This document shows, piece by piece, positions 43,756 through 56,388 of a stretch of 64,000 bases of DNA. Both the position numbers and the translations under genes were made by a program. The number at the start of each line of letters is the position of its first letter. The stretch's first letter is position 1. The notes below the pieces were generated by a model that saw only the letters and a program-made list of their open reading frames with translations, ran no database searches and had not been told where the DNA came from. The stretch is from Muricea muricata. Lineage: Eukaryota; Cnidaria; Anthozoa; Malacalcyonacea; Plexauridae. The stretch covers positions 37,247,390 to 37,311,389 of the forward strand of contig OY979716.1 of assembly GCA_963855995.1 (NCBI GenBank). The letters run 5' to 3'.

Positions 43756-46700
43756 GCCATCCCACACAACATCTACACATTTGGCATGCTGAAGTTGTGC
43801 CTTCATGTAAGGTAAGAAGGAATTATCAGTGTAGTTGGTGAATGTTTTCTCTGCTCTAGCTACTCCAGGCTTTACCATGTTTACCACTGCAGCACATTCA
43901 ATGATGATAACATCGATGTTACTGGGCATCTCACCTTTGGGTTTGGTGCAAGTTTGCAGGCATTCAGCAAGTTCCGATTTCTTTTTATGGAGGCGTAGTT
44001 TCCCAAAGTCAGATATTGAGGGAGGACATATGCCTGGTTCTCGTGTTGGAAGAAGTCATCAAGGTCGCCTTCTCGTGTTTGACATGCTATGAAAAGCCTG
44101 GCAAAAAGTGAACAGTTGCTTTTTTAAGAAGAGATTCGTTGTGATGCCTTTGATATCTTGGGAGCAGGTTCTTTAAAAAAGATAGCTTGTTCCTTTTTAT
44201 CGGGTCATAGATGGACTTTGTTCGTCTTACCAGACGCTTTGTTAAAAACTCATTGCACTGGTCTATGCCAAGGGACTCTATTTGACACATCCTCGTAGTT
44301 GCTGCTGGTCCTGCAATATCTTTAGTGTTGAGAACAAGCAGATCATTACTCTCTTCCATAAAAAGATTTCTCATTTCATCTAACGTGGCCACGAGTGCAT
44401 TAACATCACAAGTGAATGAAACTTGAAAGCTTGCTTCTGCTTCATGATGCTGGGTAGGCGACTGCCTTCTGGCTTCTACGTTGATATAGGCTTCAAACTC
44501 GTTCACCAACCTTGCTATTTCCGGACCAGATATCATCCACCGGCGAAGAGCACTGGGATTTTCAGTTAAACCAACCGCACCACCATCCCCTTTTACCAAA
44601 GCGTTGTTTTGTTCATGGGCTTGGTCGATCGCGATAGCTGAGAAGTGCCTGGATGACTTGTGAATGGTAAAAAAACCACTGTCTTTAAACTTTGTGGCAA
44701 CATCTGGAGAGGTTTGCTTTAGCATACGCATGTCTCGGAAATGAACCAAAAACCACCGTGCATAATTGGGATGATTAAGTGCAAAAAACCAAGGTAGCAT
44801 CTTTTAAAGAGTGTCGACGTAGAGACTGAATTTGCCTTGGCGGATGGATCTTATAAACACCAAAAGCAACAATTCAAGCTGCATTGCTGTATACCAGAAT
44901 TAAAATTGTGGTACTGTTGACATCTGCCGCTGGCACCAGTCATCAAACGTAAGGATGTTTTCTTCATCATTCTGTGTTTCTCAATACTCGTTGTACGTTT
45001 GATGTAGTAGGATGTAAAGACTACTTGCAGTAACTTAATGGGCCCTTCTCGATCTTGTTACGCTACTTGCTTTGATAAAGGACTCTCCTGTTCCAGATGA
45101 GCAGATGTTTGGCTCCACTAGCGCAGTTGTCCAACCGCTGTCTTCCAACCATCCTCCAATTACTTTTAAGAATGCCATTTCAGTGTGGAGGCCACCAAAC
45201 ATGATCACAAACTTCTTCTCTCCATAGATATCCCGCCATTTCCATTGCAGTTGTTTTGCAACTGCAAATATGGGTTGGTCCATTGCTATCACAGGTACTT
45301 TCCTGAGTTCAGGAAATCAATACTCGCCTTGGTTACGTTCATGGAATGTCGGATCACTGCCACTGAATTGGCTTGATCAGGTAATAAAGGTAGTAATGCT
45401 GATACAAAAAATGAACTTCTGTTTACCAAATTTTCTTTATTGGAGTGGTAAGCTGCCCAAGATGCATCCAGTGGAACATCTTCAGCATCTTGCTGCATAG
45501 TGACAATGTTGTTGATGTTTTTGAACCAGCTTTCCTCTTCTTCCAGGGCTCTAACAATGACATCTTTGTCTGATTGAAGTGGGGCAGAACTTTCAAGGAT
45601 TTGGAACGTTATCGAATTTAACATCTACTGGTGGTATTTCTGTATACAATTCGGGGAGTGCAGACACGGACTTCGTGTTTGTTTCTGTTTTCTCGATCAC
45701 AATGCGTTCTCGAGCTGCACCAGGTGTCTCACTTGTAGCACGTTGGAACAAAAGAAATTCCTGTCCCGTGAAATGAATCGTGAGCAGTTGTTGAACTCGG
45801 GCTTTCGAAGAGTTGCTTGCCTGAGTTTCAATGTTGGGACCATAAAGAATCATATTAACCAGGAATACCAATGATGCTGGAACTGATTCTGCCTGGCAGT
45901 TGCAATCAAACAATCCATCAAAGTTGTATTTCATTGCCAGCATAACTTTGTGTATGATACTTGCAGCCTTTAATAAATGAATAGCATCCTCATCACAGCA
46001 TCGTGTGATTTTTGTAGCACCAAACCAAGATCTTTTCTAAATACAAAGAAGACATCTCTTCCTTGTTTATAAGCTTCAATAACGGAAATCTGAGATAGTA
46101 TGCACTCTTTTAAACATGTGGAATTAATATGTGTAGATACGCTGCAACCCAACTGCTGTAGACGAGATTCGTACTTACTGGCCAAATCAGCGAGTTTAAA
46201 AACTGGCAACTCTGTAGCACTGCACATATACGTGATTCTTCCATGTAGGCTACGAGCTCTGCAAGTACGATTTCTTCGGGTTTCTGAAGAATCTCTTCTT
46301 CGTTGTTGTCTGTATATCCGACTGCTTTTGCTCTCTTGTATAACGTAGCCAAGCAAGGGGCATGCTACTTTGCTTCTAGAGCTACAAGATCTCCTGCACT
46401 CAATTTAGCCAACAGCTTCTTATCATGTAGTGCAGTCGCACTTTCTCATACTCGACTGTCTAAACTGAGGGTTAAGACTTGATGGAGAACTTTATTCCGA
46501 GTATCAGCTCCGTCACATATAAAGCAAGTGGCAGGGTAGTTGGTAGAAGTGGAACAGGAGCATGTATATTTCCCCCCAACACCATTATCATTGCCCACAT
46601 TCATAAAACGTTTCTCTGCTCTTTTAACTTTGGTACTATTGAAACATTAATAGCAACTTCTATGCCAGCAAGAATTATCTTTGGTGAAGTTTCTTGTATT

Positions 46701-47015
46701 CCTTTACCACCTTCATCTAATCTTGACAGATCAATCTGAACTGGCAAACAACCAGGATCACTAAACTCTACTAGACTAGTTGCCAATGTCTTATATCCTG
46801 CTCCTACATCTATCTGACTGGCATTCAGAATCTGCAGGACACTGTAAAGATTCGTTTTTGTTTTCTTGGCATATAGCACATTGATTCCAGTCTGTCTTTT
46901 TGGACTTTGTATCTAGCAAGTTTTGACTATTGGCATCAGACGACATCTTTACTAAACAAAAAAGGCATTTACTTTTACTAATCCTGTCAAGAGAAATTTG
47001 CATTTCATCAAACAC
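43756..47015 (-). pseudogene. decayed member of an orphan cnidarian repeat-gene family
   Basis: Minus-strand pieces in order: TDWNQCAICQENKNESLQCP near 46915 (C-x2-C...C, zinc-finger-like), DVGAGYKTLATSLVEF and PVQIDLSRLDEGG (46850-46720), LLAKLSAGDLVALEA near 46400, FAVAKQLQWKWRDIYGEKKF and FVIMFGGLHTEMAFLKVIGG (45265-45160), HEQNNALVKGDGGAVGLTEN (44620-44560), and KCVDVVWDG at the BEL boundary (43760). I know this as a high-copy anthozoan family of unknown function; that is from memory. At least six frame breaks. The BEL element inserted after VVWDG and the gene's remaining C-terminus is not present on the far side. Confidence 0.6.
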
Positions 47016-47984
47016 TGAATATTATTAGATACTGGACAGATAAAATCACGAAATCTATAAGGTGACTGATTTAAGTTAACTTTTCTTCATACTTACAGCT
47101 AAAATAGTGCAACTTCTTCAAGGTATGAATCTCCTTTGTCGTCATAATCAGGGTTAACGAACTCTATATTTTATCTATTATGATATATTTGTATTGTGAT
47201 ACTTGTTTTGAAAAAAATAGTTAGGATACTAGAAGCAAAACAACTTTTCAAACTGTATACCAAATCAAAATGGCAGTTCAATAATGCAGCCCTCTGCATT
47301 CTGGGTAATCCTACCAGTCTCTCTCAAACAATATTTTTCTATAAAACAAATGCATAAAACAAGAAATTTATTATGGATTATAATTTTACAATTATATGGT
47401 TTTAATTCAGAATGCAGAATACTCCAATATAGATATTGACATTTATGTTTTTATTTTAATTTTATTTTTGTACAGAGACTTTTATGTAAATGTATAAAAG
47501 AAATTGTTTTGACGGTTAACTTAGATTTATTATTTAGTCCATTAGATTTTTTTTCAGTAATTATAACACAGTTGCTCTCAGTTACCACCTAAAAATAGCT
47601 CACTTCCAGTGTATGTATTATCCACTTCCGGTTTAGTAAGCAAAGAAAAGAAAACTGGACGAAATTAGTGCTGGATATTGTTTTTTTGTTCTCAATTGCT
47701 TTAAATCATGACCAGTTTACACTAAAAGGTAATTCCAAACACATTTCGAGTAAAATAAAATATATTTTTTGTCTGAATTCAAAGATATTCAGTTCTTGAT
47801 ATTTCACTTCCAGTTCAAGGTGGCGTCGTGTACCAACTATCCATTAACTCACGTCAGCGTTACATTTCGGGTTGGCACTATATCAGATATTCGTCAGCAT
47901 CCTAAAATCTTCATTTCCTGAAAATTTGGTGCTTTTAACCCAAAAGTGAACAATTCGACCCTAATTCTGCACATATCCGCCCCA
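47016..47984. other. non-coding spacer
   Basis: AT-rich with no supported gene or repeat. It separates the orphan-gene remnant from the RecQ fragment. Confidence 0.5.
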
Positions 47985-48646
47985 CTATTTGATATCGTGT
48001 GCGACAAGTGCCTTTGGCATGGGCATCGACAAAGCTGATGTGCGTTTCGTGAAAACACAGCGCCATTCCCAGATCCCTACAGGATTACTTTCAAAAAGCT
48101 GGAAGAGATGGTTGCCCATCAAGCTGCATACTTATGTTTAAGCTTGCAGAAAGGGTCATCTCCTTCACATCACTTCATTTACAGATCCAGATGACTAAAA
48201 AAACTAATGAAATCTATTGATATAGTTGCACAATACTCCATGTCTTCCCAACACAGAAGGAAGAGATAATGGAGCACTTTGATGATAACACAGAAGTATG
48301 CAATACAACATGTGATAACTGAGCAACTTCACCATGTGCACAAAAAGAATATACTAAAGAAGCAAATATCGTGTGCAGTTGTTTGCAAGAAATGCAGCAG
48401 CTTACATCAACCATTACAACAAAACTGTTGGGACTCACATTCAAAGACATTAAAATCAAAGCTTGAGGTGGAAAGTAAAGGTTTTCATGGACTTTCTCAT
48501 TATGGATCAGGGAAACACGCTTTCAAAACAGAGAATCATGTCATGATATTTATCCAGCATCTTATCTTTAAAGACATTCTGGTTGAGACAGTTTATGTTG
48601 TGAATAATTGCCTTACCACACATATTACCTTGGGAAGTAAATAATC
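47985..48646 (+). pseudogene. RecQ-type helicase fragment (motif VI to RQC region)
   Basis: After a TTTGATATCGTG stretch the frame reads TSAFGMGIDKADVRFVK (helicase motif near the RecQ signature), then, with shifts, HFDDNTEVCNTTCDN...C (the RecQ zinc-binding cysteines, ~48280-48330). The RQC-like GLSHYGSGKHAF...FIQHLIFKDIL tail runs to a stop at 48644-48646. At least three frame breaks. Introns are not evident, so it could be a processed copy or a piece carried by a transposon. RecQ enzymes unwind DNA 3'-5'; this copy cannot. Confidence 0.72.
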
Positions 48647-49656
48647 AGAACTTAAGATGGGAGCAATCAAGGTTGTTTTGTGAGGATAAGGTCCATCAAT
48701 TTTGGATTATTAATCATTACACGTTTTTTAAACTTTAGTGCCCTAAAACACTGCAACTGAACTATTGTTCAACAATCTAGTTATCTCCATGTTCCAGTAT
48801 AGTCTTACTAAATCCATAACCACAAAGTGGTGTCACAAGAAATAAGATTGATGTTGTGTTCCTAACATTTACCATACTTCTTTAACAAATGTTATAATTT
48901 TAAACTAGAAAAAATACAAAAAAATGCTTAACAGAACTTTAATTTAATTTAATATGTGTACATCCTAGTAATCTAACAAGCATTATGGTATTTGCAAAAT
49001 GAACAATAATCATTAAATTAAGCACAGCATTGTGTTGTCAATACTTAAGAATTATTGAATGAAGCTGAGCAGGATACTCAGAATTATTCAGACCGAGGTC
49101 AGCGTCATAGGCGAAAGAAAGCCGAGGCAGATAACGCTGACCGAAGTCTTAATAATTCTGATATCCTGTGAAAGCTGAATTCAATAATTCTTTTATTATT
49201 CATTCCCCACGATAAAATCGGCGATGCGAATACAAATAAAAAACAAATAGTATTTAACTTTAAAAAAAATAACAGCACCTCTGAAATTCATGCGAGATAC
49301 CACTGAAAAAGTACGGGGACACCTACCTTATTGACGTGACAAATACGACATGACAAATAAATGTTGTATTTGTCAAGCTCAAAATTTAACCTTGACAGAT
49401 ACGAGATTTATTTTGTCTGCGCTGAAATATGCATAATTATATGTAGGCTCGTAACGAATGACAATACAGGAATATGGTACAATGAATAATAATGTGTATT
49501 GTGCATACTGTGTACGTATTCAAATTGTTTTCATGCATAATTTGTTCTTAAAAGTTTAGATCGATAATTAAACTATGATCTCGTTATTGCTAATGTATTT
49601 TGTGTACATCAAAAAGGGGTTCCTTCGTAGTTCGTTCTACACCAAATACGGCGTAT
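48647..49656. other. non-coding spacer containing the palindrome
   Basis: Apart from the 142-bp palindrome I see no gene. The sequence is AT-rich with short frames only. Confidence 0.5.
49049..49190. mobile_element. palindromic MITE, 142 bp
   Basis: Arms GAATTATTGAATGAAGCTGA...GGTCAGCGT and the matching reverse complement meet near 49120. A few mismatches and one short indel are present. No coding capacity. It would fold into one long hairpin. Flanking duplication is unclear. Confidence 0.85.
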
Positions 49657-51485
49657 TCACATGTTATCTTCAGTAGCCAACACTCTATCAAAAGTGAACT
49701 TATGAAATGCCAGAAAGCTGTCATGAAGTTTTTCATCAAGTTTTTGCCCTACTTTCTTCTCTCCCTTTTTCTTAACTTGCATGCATGTTTTCTGCCCTGG
49801 CTTCTGTAGACTGCAAACGCCCTTCAAAGGATATTGATATGGCATTCTTCCAGTTCTAACTTTGAAAAATGCATTCTTCAAGCAAAACCACATTCCTTTA
49901 ATTTGATCAGGAAATGGGCTTTGCCCTTTGTGTTTGGAAGTAGGGTGATGATCAAAAGCAGCACGGTCAGAATACACATCACGAGTCGAACGAAACAGGC
50001 TGAGTTTACCCATTATTCTTCGACACATTTGAACAGACGTTTGACCTATTCGAAAAGTTAAAAAAACACTCATGGAAAAGGTCAGTCGTGGTTGGTTTGA
50101 TCTCATCTTCATATTATGTATGCACTGTATAAACCAATCAAAGCAAACAAAATGCCAAGAAATACCGCAAACCTTTTTAAAGTATGTGTAAAAATAGATG
50201 CACAAAAAGTCAGTGATTTTACTTTATTCAAGTTACTTTCTTAAGTTTAAACAACACCTGCATAACAACAACTCCTAAATGTGTTAATGCTTGTTTACTT
50301 TTTTTCAACACTGGATGGTAATTGCCGATTGGATTAATTAGGTAACATTGTCGACTCAATTGCTATGCAAAACATGCACGCAAAATTGATACATATAAAG
50401 TTGTAAGCACAAAGTGCTTCTCAAAAGTGCAATGTCACACTATACTGTATTAAAATAAATCCGCTTACGGGACACGTAGGTTTTCAAAGGTCGCACAATA
50501 TAAGTTTTTACGTATTCATCCAGGTCAATGTTGTGACCGATCTTTTCGTTGAGATTGACTGTCGACTTTCTTTTCACCATCTCTCTAAATGCCAGAGGCC
50601 ATAGTGCGGTAAAATTAACCACGTGAACAAAAGCCTCGATCCAGTAGTTGCGAAAATTCAGTTGAGCAAATATTGGTAGCATAATAACCCACACAACTGC
50701 TCTAAGCTTACCATCACCTTGTTTTCCAGTAGTGATAAAAAGCTCAAGAAGTGGACCGAACAATGTAAATAGTTGTTGATGGTATCCATGGCACTCATCA
50801 ACACTCGCACTTTCTTCTAACCATTCCTTAAATCGTTTCAAGAGAATCTCGTTGTGATTGCCGCTCCTCGTTAAAGACTTTTTTAAGTCATCTGCAGAAG
50901 GAAATTTTGGTGATGAATGGAATTCTTTAATTGCTGCCATACTACACAACTGGCTACCGTCTCGTACACTTTTTAATTCTATTCAGGTTTTGGTCTTGAA
51001 ATTTCCTCTTCTTGAACGCTTCTTTGGCAACTTGTGTCTCTTCATGACCACATTAACAACCTTGTGAAAACCACCATCACCAAGGGCTTTAAAAGCCGCT
51101 TCACATAAATACCCCTTCACGTGAATGTCGCCTGGTATCTCTACACACCAACCATACGCATTGCTATCTCGATTCTTTACACTTCGATTATTCTTACACA
51201 TTCCAATGTCACCAACTATTGCCGTTGGAAATTCTCTGCATTCAGAACGTTTAAATAGAAATACTTCTGAGATGTTGTTGCTTTCGCTTATAAAATGATC
51301 TTCAGCACAAGAATCAAAAACTGGCAGAGCAGTACTTGCAACTTGGATGAAAGTAACAAGAGGAGATTCAAATTTCTTTGAGGATGAATTGAATAAACTA
51401 ACTATTTTGTCTAAGTTCATTGCAATGGCCATTTCCAATGGGCTTGGAAAACAAGAAAATAGTTCACCATTGTATTCTGCGAAAT

Positions 51486-51890
51486 TCATGTGAGAATTTT
51501 GCACATTTCCAAATCGGAATTAATCACAGCAAGTGACATTGGAGTGGCTCCACAACCTTCCTTTGCATTAGGATTAATTCCACAAGCCAACAAAATATTT
51601 ACCAATGTATATTGCTGCTCTTCAACAGCTGCATGAAAAACTGTTCTATCATAACGATCCCTGCAGTTATTTATATTGCTATTCCGTGATAATTCGAGAA
51701 TCGTTTTATCCAAAATATGTTCATCAGTTGAGACAACAGTATCTTGTGCTTGTTTTACCAACAGTTTAAACAATGCGTCAAACTCATCGCCATCTTTCGT
51801 AGGAGTGAATTTTGTGCCCCCGTCGTCATAGCTGTCATCAGATTCGACGTTAAAATCATGACGTAACATGTATTTAAATACTTTTCTCAC
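51486..51890 (-). CDS. ankyrin-repeat exon of the dispersed family
   Basis: Within this open segment, NINNCRDRYDRTVFHAAVEE and YTLVNILLACGINPNAKEGC plus ATPMSLAVINSDLEMCKIL form two consecutive ankyrin repeats (D..G.T.LH.A....  ..V..LL..G.npn). An acidic linker precedes them (ESDDSYDDGG). Ankyrin repeats bind protein partners. It joins the next segment only through a frameshift near 51490. Confidence 0.65.
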   Translation of the reverse strand: MRKVFKYMLRHDFNVESDDSYDDGGTKFTPTKDGDEFDALFKLLVKQAQDTVVSTDEHILDKTILELSRNSNINNCRDRYDRTVFHAAVEEQQYTLVNILLACGINPNAKEGCGATPMSLAVINSDLEMCKILT

Positions 51891-53313
51891 TGCTCTGTAA
51901 TTGTTTCTTAAATGTCACCATTTCAATGTGATGTATCTGCATCAACTTCATGAAAGCGTATCTTTCTCTGGCGGATTTCAGATTGAATTCATTTTTCCTG
52001 CAATCAAATTCGATGTACTCATTAGGTTTACCACACGGAATGTCAAATTCGGCCGCAAACTCTTCAAGGATTGATGCTGTTCCTTTTAACGTTGAATAGT
52101 CTTCAAGTGACAGAGAAAGATTGACAAATGTCTGTCTTATTTGCTGACTGGGTGCTCTCGCAAAACTTTTCAACTGAAGGTAAATGAATTTTGAATTTCT
52201 CATGCCCAGCAGCATCTCCTGTCTAACCCTCAATTTTCAAACTATGTAGCCATGCATTAACTTCCGCTTCAGTCATTTCATTAAAATTGTTTGGTGGTTT
52301 AGGAACATGGTTTAAAGATTTGTTTATCTGTTTGAGGTAATAATAATGGGACCAGTTTTCCCACAGACGTTTGTGCTCAGACATTGAACCTGCAAGTTAA
52401 AATAGGGTGTTAATTAAATGTAATAACAGGTACTAACACATTCTTAAAATATGATTTACTGAATTCAATACTGAATTTGCACGAGCCTGCACTTCAAACA
52501 TTCAAAGATGTCAACGTAAGATAGACAATATAAGACATCGATGCGTACAAATAAACATGACATGAAATTTAACGAGCTCGACATTTTTATAGAGCCAATT
52601 AAACTTCGTGTACTGTGATACAGCGTATATCGCACCCGCATTTGACGATGAGAAAGGTGTGCTACCGTATGCTTCTCTTTCCTTACCTAACAATATATCT
52701 TCAGGCATTATAAATTCCATATCAATTTGCAGTTCAGTAGTGGTTTCTTTACAAGATAACAACTCTGTGATATCTGTCAAGTCTGGGATCATGACAGCAT
52801 GGCCTGTGAAATTCCACATTTTCGGTCCCACATCTTGGAACAAACGGTCATGATGCTTCTGCCCGCGATACATGTTTATGCTGTCCATTAATAAAATATG
52901 TGGCGATGAATCAATACATTCTGAGATAAAAGGCTTTAGTTGATCCAAACGATTATCAAGAAAATTGATTCTAAAATGTATGTAAGCAAAACGATTTTGT
53001 TTCATCACTAACATTACTACAGTGAAAATTAATCAATAATTATCTAAGGGTCTGCCAGAATGAGTGCAGACCTCACATCTTCTAAAAAATCTTTGAGTAA
53101 AACATTTTGAATTGACCAATATTTCATAGGAGTAGGGGGTGCTAACAAGATTTTGGAACCCCTTAAGACAAAACAGATGCAAATTCTGTTATTTTCTTTA
53201 CAGAAACGATTTATTTAGTTTGTTCAAATTAGCATAAACATATTTTGGATGCGATACACCCTCCAACAACCATCAGGATGGCACAACCCTCATCGTACAC
53301 TTAATTTCTATCA

Positions 53314-53340
53314 TTAGGTGGAATTTGAGATTCCACCTAA
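53314..53340. repeat. 27-bp perfect hairpin TTAGGTGGAAT / ATTCCACCTAA
   Basis: Two 11-bp perfect inverted halves are separated by TTGAG. The stem sequence equals the terminus motif of the 23.3-34.3 kb compartment, 19 kb away. It lies in an intron of the ankyrin gene. Confidence 0.9.
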
Positions 53341-55229
53341 CGACAAACATTAAATATGATGTAAACTCCGTTCTGTGTATAATTTCTGCTCATTACAAAA
53401 ACAATTGTTGGGACCAGACCATTTGAATTTCAGTTACTTTTATCTATCTAACTCTAATTTCATCGATCTACTTGGCCAGACTCTTTTTCTCATCAGTTAG
53501 GTTAAGCTCAGCAAATCCACTTGCTTGACAACTGCTGTTGAATTACCCTCTTGACCAATGAAAAAGTTTTTAAGTTGATCGCATATAGTTGGTCGTTGAA
53601 CTTCATGAGATGATAATGATGCTAGGAGAGTAAAAATTATTGTTAGATGCAATTACATCTACAAGTTGAGAATAAAAATGTGTTAGATGGACTTTAGAAA
53701 TCAAATGACACACTTGGAAAATTACCGGGGAAAAAGAGGAGAAAGGGAGTGCCAACAATATTAATGGTATTTGTAATACAGTAACTATTATTTACTAAAC
53801 TTGCTACTTTGTTAATTAATTGTAAGTTCTGTTTTGAATTTCCTCACCTTTAGCATGTCTTTTAGGTTTTGATTCTGCTGCTGCTTTAGATTCTGGTGTA
53901 AGAGCATGTTGAGGCTCTTCTGGTTTTGGGTGGGGTGCTTGGGATTACAGTTGGCTCTTCAAACAATAAGAATACTAGTATTAGTTGTATACTGTGAGCA
54001 ACAAGATTTCTTGTAACAACTGTATATGATCTACTTGACCATAAAGATTTTACTCATTTCCATTAATTAACCTACCACAATGCAACACCCTTAAATAGTT
54101 TGTTGATTTCAGATATAATAGAGTGGCATTGTAATGCTATATAGCTGATTCCTTATATTGTACAAATTGCTTGCAAAAAATCTTTATATTAATTAATTGT
54201 ACTTGCGCAGTACATTTTCAACACTGTAACTGTTTGATATCTAATCCTTTTCAATCCACCGAGTTTATCTGTTTTACACATATTGCTGTCGATCATTAAT
54301 GCCTGCAACTTCTTCTCTTTTGTGCCATGCTTTTTTGTGCATAAATATCTAAATAAAATGTACAACAAACATTTATTAGCCAACAAACATACACTGCATT
54401 GCTGCCTGTGTTCAAACTGCGATGGCAGGCCGCTCCTTCTCCAGATTAGAAGGTAAAATTGCCGCTTTAAAAATACCATTTTTCACATTTTGAACTGCAT
54501 TTTTCCTATAGTTTTGTATTGAAAATGCAGCGATGGTACTTGCTGCTGTATATTAAATTTGAATAATTAATGTTGTTTTTGATGGCGTGTCATGACGTCA
54601 GCATCAGGAATCCGTGTCACACTGAATTTTTACGCTGAAGTGAACCCTCTTTATATACCTACTCTTTGTTTACGTGCATACGTACCACAAAACATCAAGA
54701 TCATTTTCGGAATAGGATGCTGCCAGCGAAAAATTAACCCACTCAACTATCTAAGTCCACAGTTTAAACAAAGCGTAAACAAAATATAAACAAACAGAAA
54801 CTTCCTGCCCTGTATTAGGATGCAGTATTTATTATAAATTGCTATATTATGTAAATTTCGTCCCTTATTATTATGCGCTTACCCAACACCAATTTCCTAA
54901 TCTACGGTCGACAACAGCTATAATACTATCAAATTGACTATCAACTATTTAATCAACTGTTTGTTTGAATAGAATATATTTAGTACTAACCTTCAGGCTT
55001 TACAAATCTCTTTTGTTTTATGTTGAGCATGCTTCAGGATGTAAGATTCCGCTGTAAAATTTTGTGCAAGAAAGAAGCTTGTGTTGGTCAAACTGATCAA
55101 CAAATCCCAAATAGTTTGCTTTGGGGTATCGTCAATTCGCTTCTTCAAATCAGCGTCAATATCTTGAAAATACTGCCGATCATCCTTTTCTAAAGCAGCC
55201 CTAACAGTTTCCAAAATACTGACAGACAT

Positions 55230-56171
55230 TGCCCGGACAGATTTTGAAAATTTTCCAAATTAAACCTTCACCCGGTTAACTAGCAATCAGAAAGGATGAA
55301 AATATTTCTGTGCTGATTGTCCATACTATTAGCCTGATTGCATGATCAATCACAAAAGTCCAGCCAATAGGAATTCAGAATTTTTTTGAATTAGCCAATT
55401 GGATAACCAGTATTTTTGCCCCTGATCGCTCCAGCAATCAGAACTTCCCACAGATCGTGTAGAAATCGGTAAGAGCCAATCAGATGGCTAGAATGAGCGC
55501 AAAACGGGCAAAACTCATGTTAGTCAGGGAGCATATGTAGTCCCCTGGGATTTTCGTGAAAAAAGCAAGCCACCTGTCTAGGAATGTTAATTTGGCACCA
55601 ATGAGCTTGAAAAATTTTGTTGGCAATTTTGCAACCTGCTCTGACGGCTGTCACAGGGGGTGGGGTGGGAGGACATTTTTGCCATTACTGAAAAATCGAT
55701 TTTTCTCTGTAATTTTCGATTCTGAGGAAATCATTCATTTTGAAAGTTACTACCTCTCTAAACTAAGGGTCAATGAGCACAAAGAAGCTATATTCGGGGC
55801 AGTGATGTGTTTGCTGGACCAAAATGCATGCTAATTAGGTCTGCCATAAACGAAAATCGGATTTTTCACTCTGACTCAATGCAAATTGGACCAAGATCAA
55901 AAATGAGGGTTTCTACATCCCCATTACATGGTCAATTAGGATGATAATATTAAATAAATCATTTCATCATATTTTGTGCGTGAACTGGAAATTAGTTGAA
56001 GGCAGACATCAACTGTCAAGAATCTGCAAAAACCTTATCTTCACAAAAATGCCTTAAAAGGGTTCCGTGATTCTTAAAACAATGGATGTGATGAAATAAA
56101 TACTAATCATTTACAAGCCAATGATCAAGCGATTATGCAACCCAAGAATCACGTTACTCCACAAACGCCGA
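55230..56171. other. non-coding spacer
   Basis: A 92-codon plus-strand frame at 55556-55834 has no recognisable motif and is probably chance. Nothing else is supported. Confidence 0.4.
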
Positions 56172-56388
56172 AGTTCTGAGGCTACTACTGAAGAATGCAT
56201 GAAGTATCTTCCTCGTCGTCTTCCTGGTCAGACGATGGGTCAGATGGGCAGTTTACACCAGGCTCATCATCATCACCGCATGCGCAAAGATCTGTGAAGT
56301 TGAGCCCTGCCTTCCTGACATGACATCTGTTCGTTCAACATCCCTTGGTGCAGGCGGATCGCTGCTGATCTTCACTGGATGCCATTTA
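56172..56388 (-). CDS. candidate terminal exon with acidic Cys-containing tail
   Basis: After a GATTCAG acceptor (minus strand) the frame reads KWHPVKISSDPPAPRDVERT. Then, with one shift, it reads LNFTDLCACGDDDEPGVNCP and an Asp/Glu/Ser-rich tail to a stop. A C-x-C...C tail of this type ends several anthozoan mobile-element proteins I recall. Which gene it belongs to is unknown; it lies 3' of the P-like transposase on the same strand. Confidence 0.35.

Larger units (their letters stand above)
49657..55229 (-). pseudogene. multi-exon ankyrin-repeat gene of a dispersed cnidarian family, decayed
   Basis: Exon order on the minus strand: 55229-~54985 (MSVSILETVRAALEKDDRQY, ends at a GTTAGT donor after a small frameshift); a Pro/Ala/Lys-rich exon near 53940-53850 (PKPEEPQHALTPESKAAAES, GTGAGG donor); 53626-~53460 (SSHEVQRPTICDQLKNFFIG); 53014-52550 (DSINMYRGQKHHDRLF, MWNFTGHAVMIPDL); ~52390-51490 (NNFNEMTEAEVNAWLHSL, then two ankyrin-like repeats); 51504-50466; and 50049-49657. 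The last junction is clean: C|GT splits one Arg codon between TYVSR and QTSVQM. In-frame stops lie near 52225 and at ~50984, with frameshifts near 51490 and 53480. Function unknown; the Asp/Asn-rich DSIN.YRG block may be part of a transposase-like RNaseH fold, which is a guess. Confidence 0.55.

Noticed and set aside
49600..50061. Plus-strand frames opposite the last ankyrin-gene exon
   Set aside because: Antisense of an exon whose splice phase (C|GT) joins perfectly to the previous exon.
54189..54479. 96-codon minus-strand frame inside the ankyrin gene
   Set aside because: Falls between two better-supported exons in a region read as intron; no motif.
55556..55834. 92-codon plus-strand frame
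   Set aside because: No motif, no splice context, low-complexity AT surroundings; likely chance.
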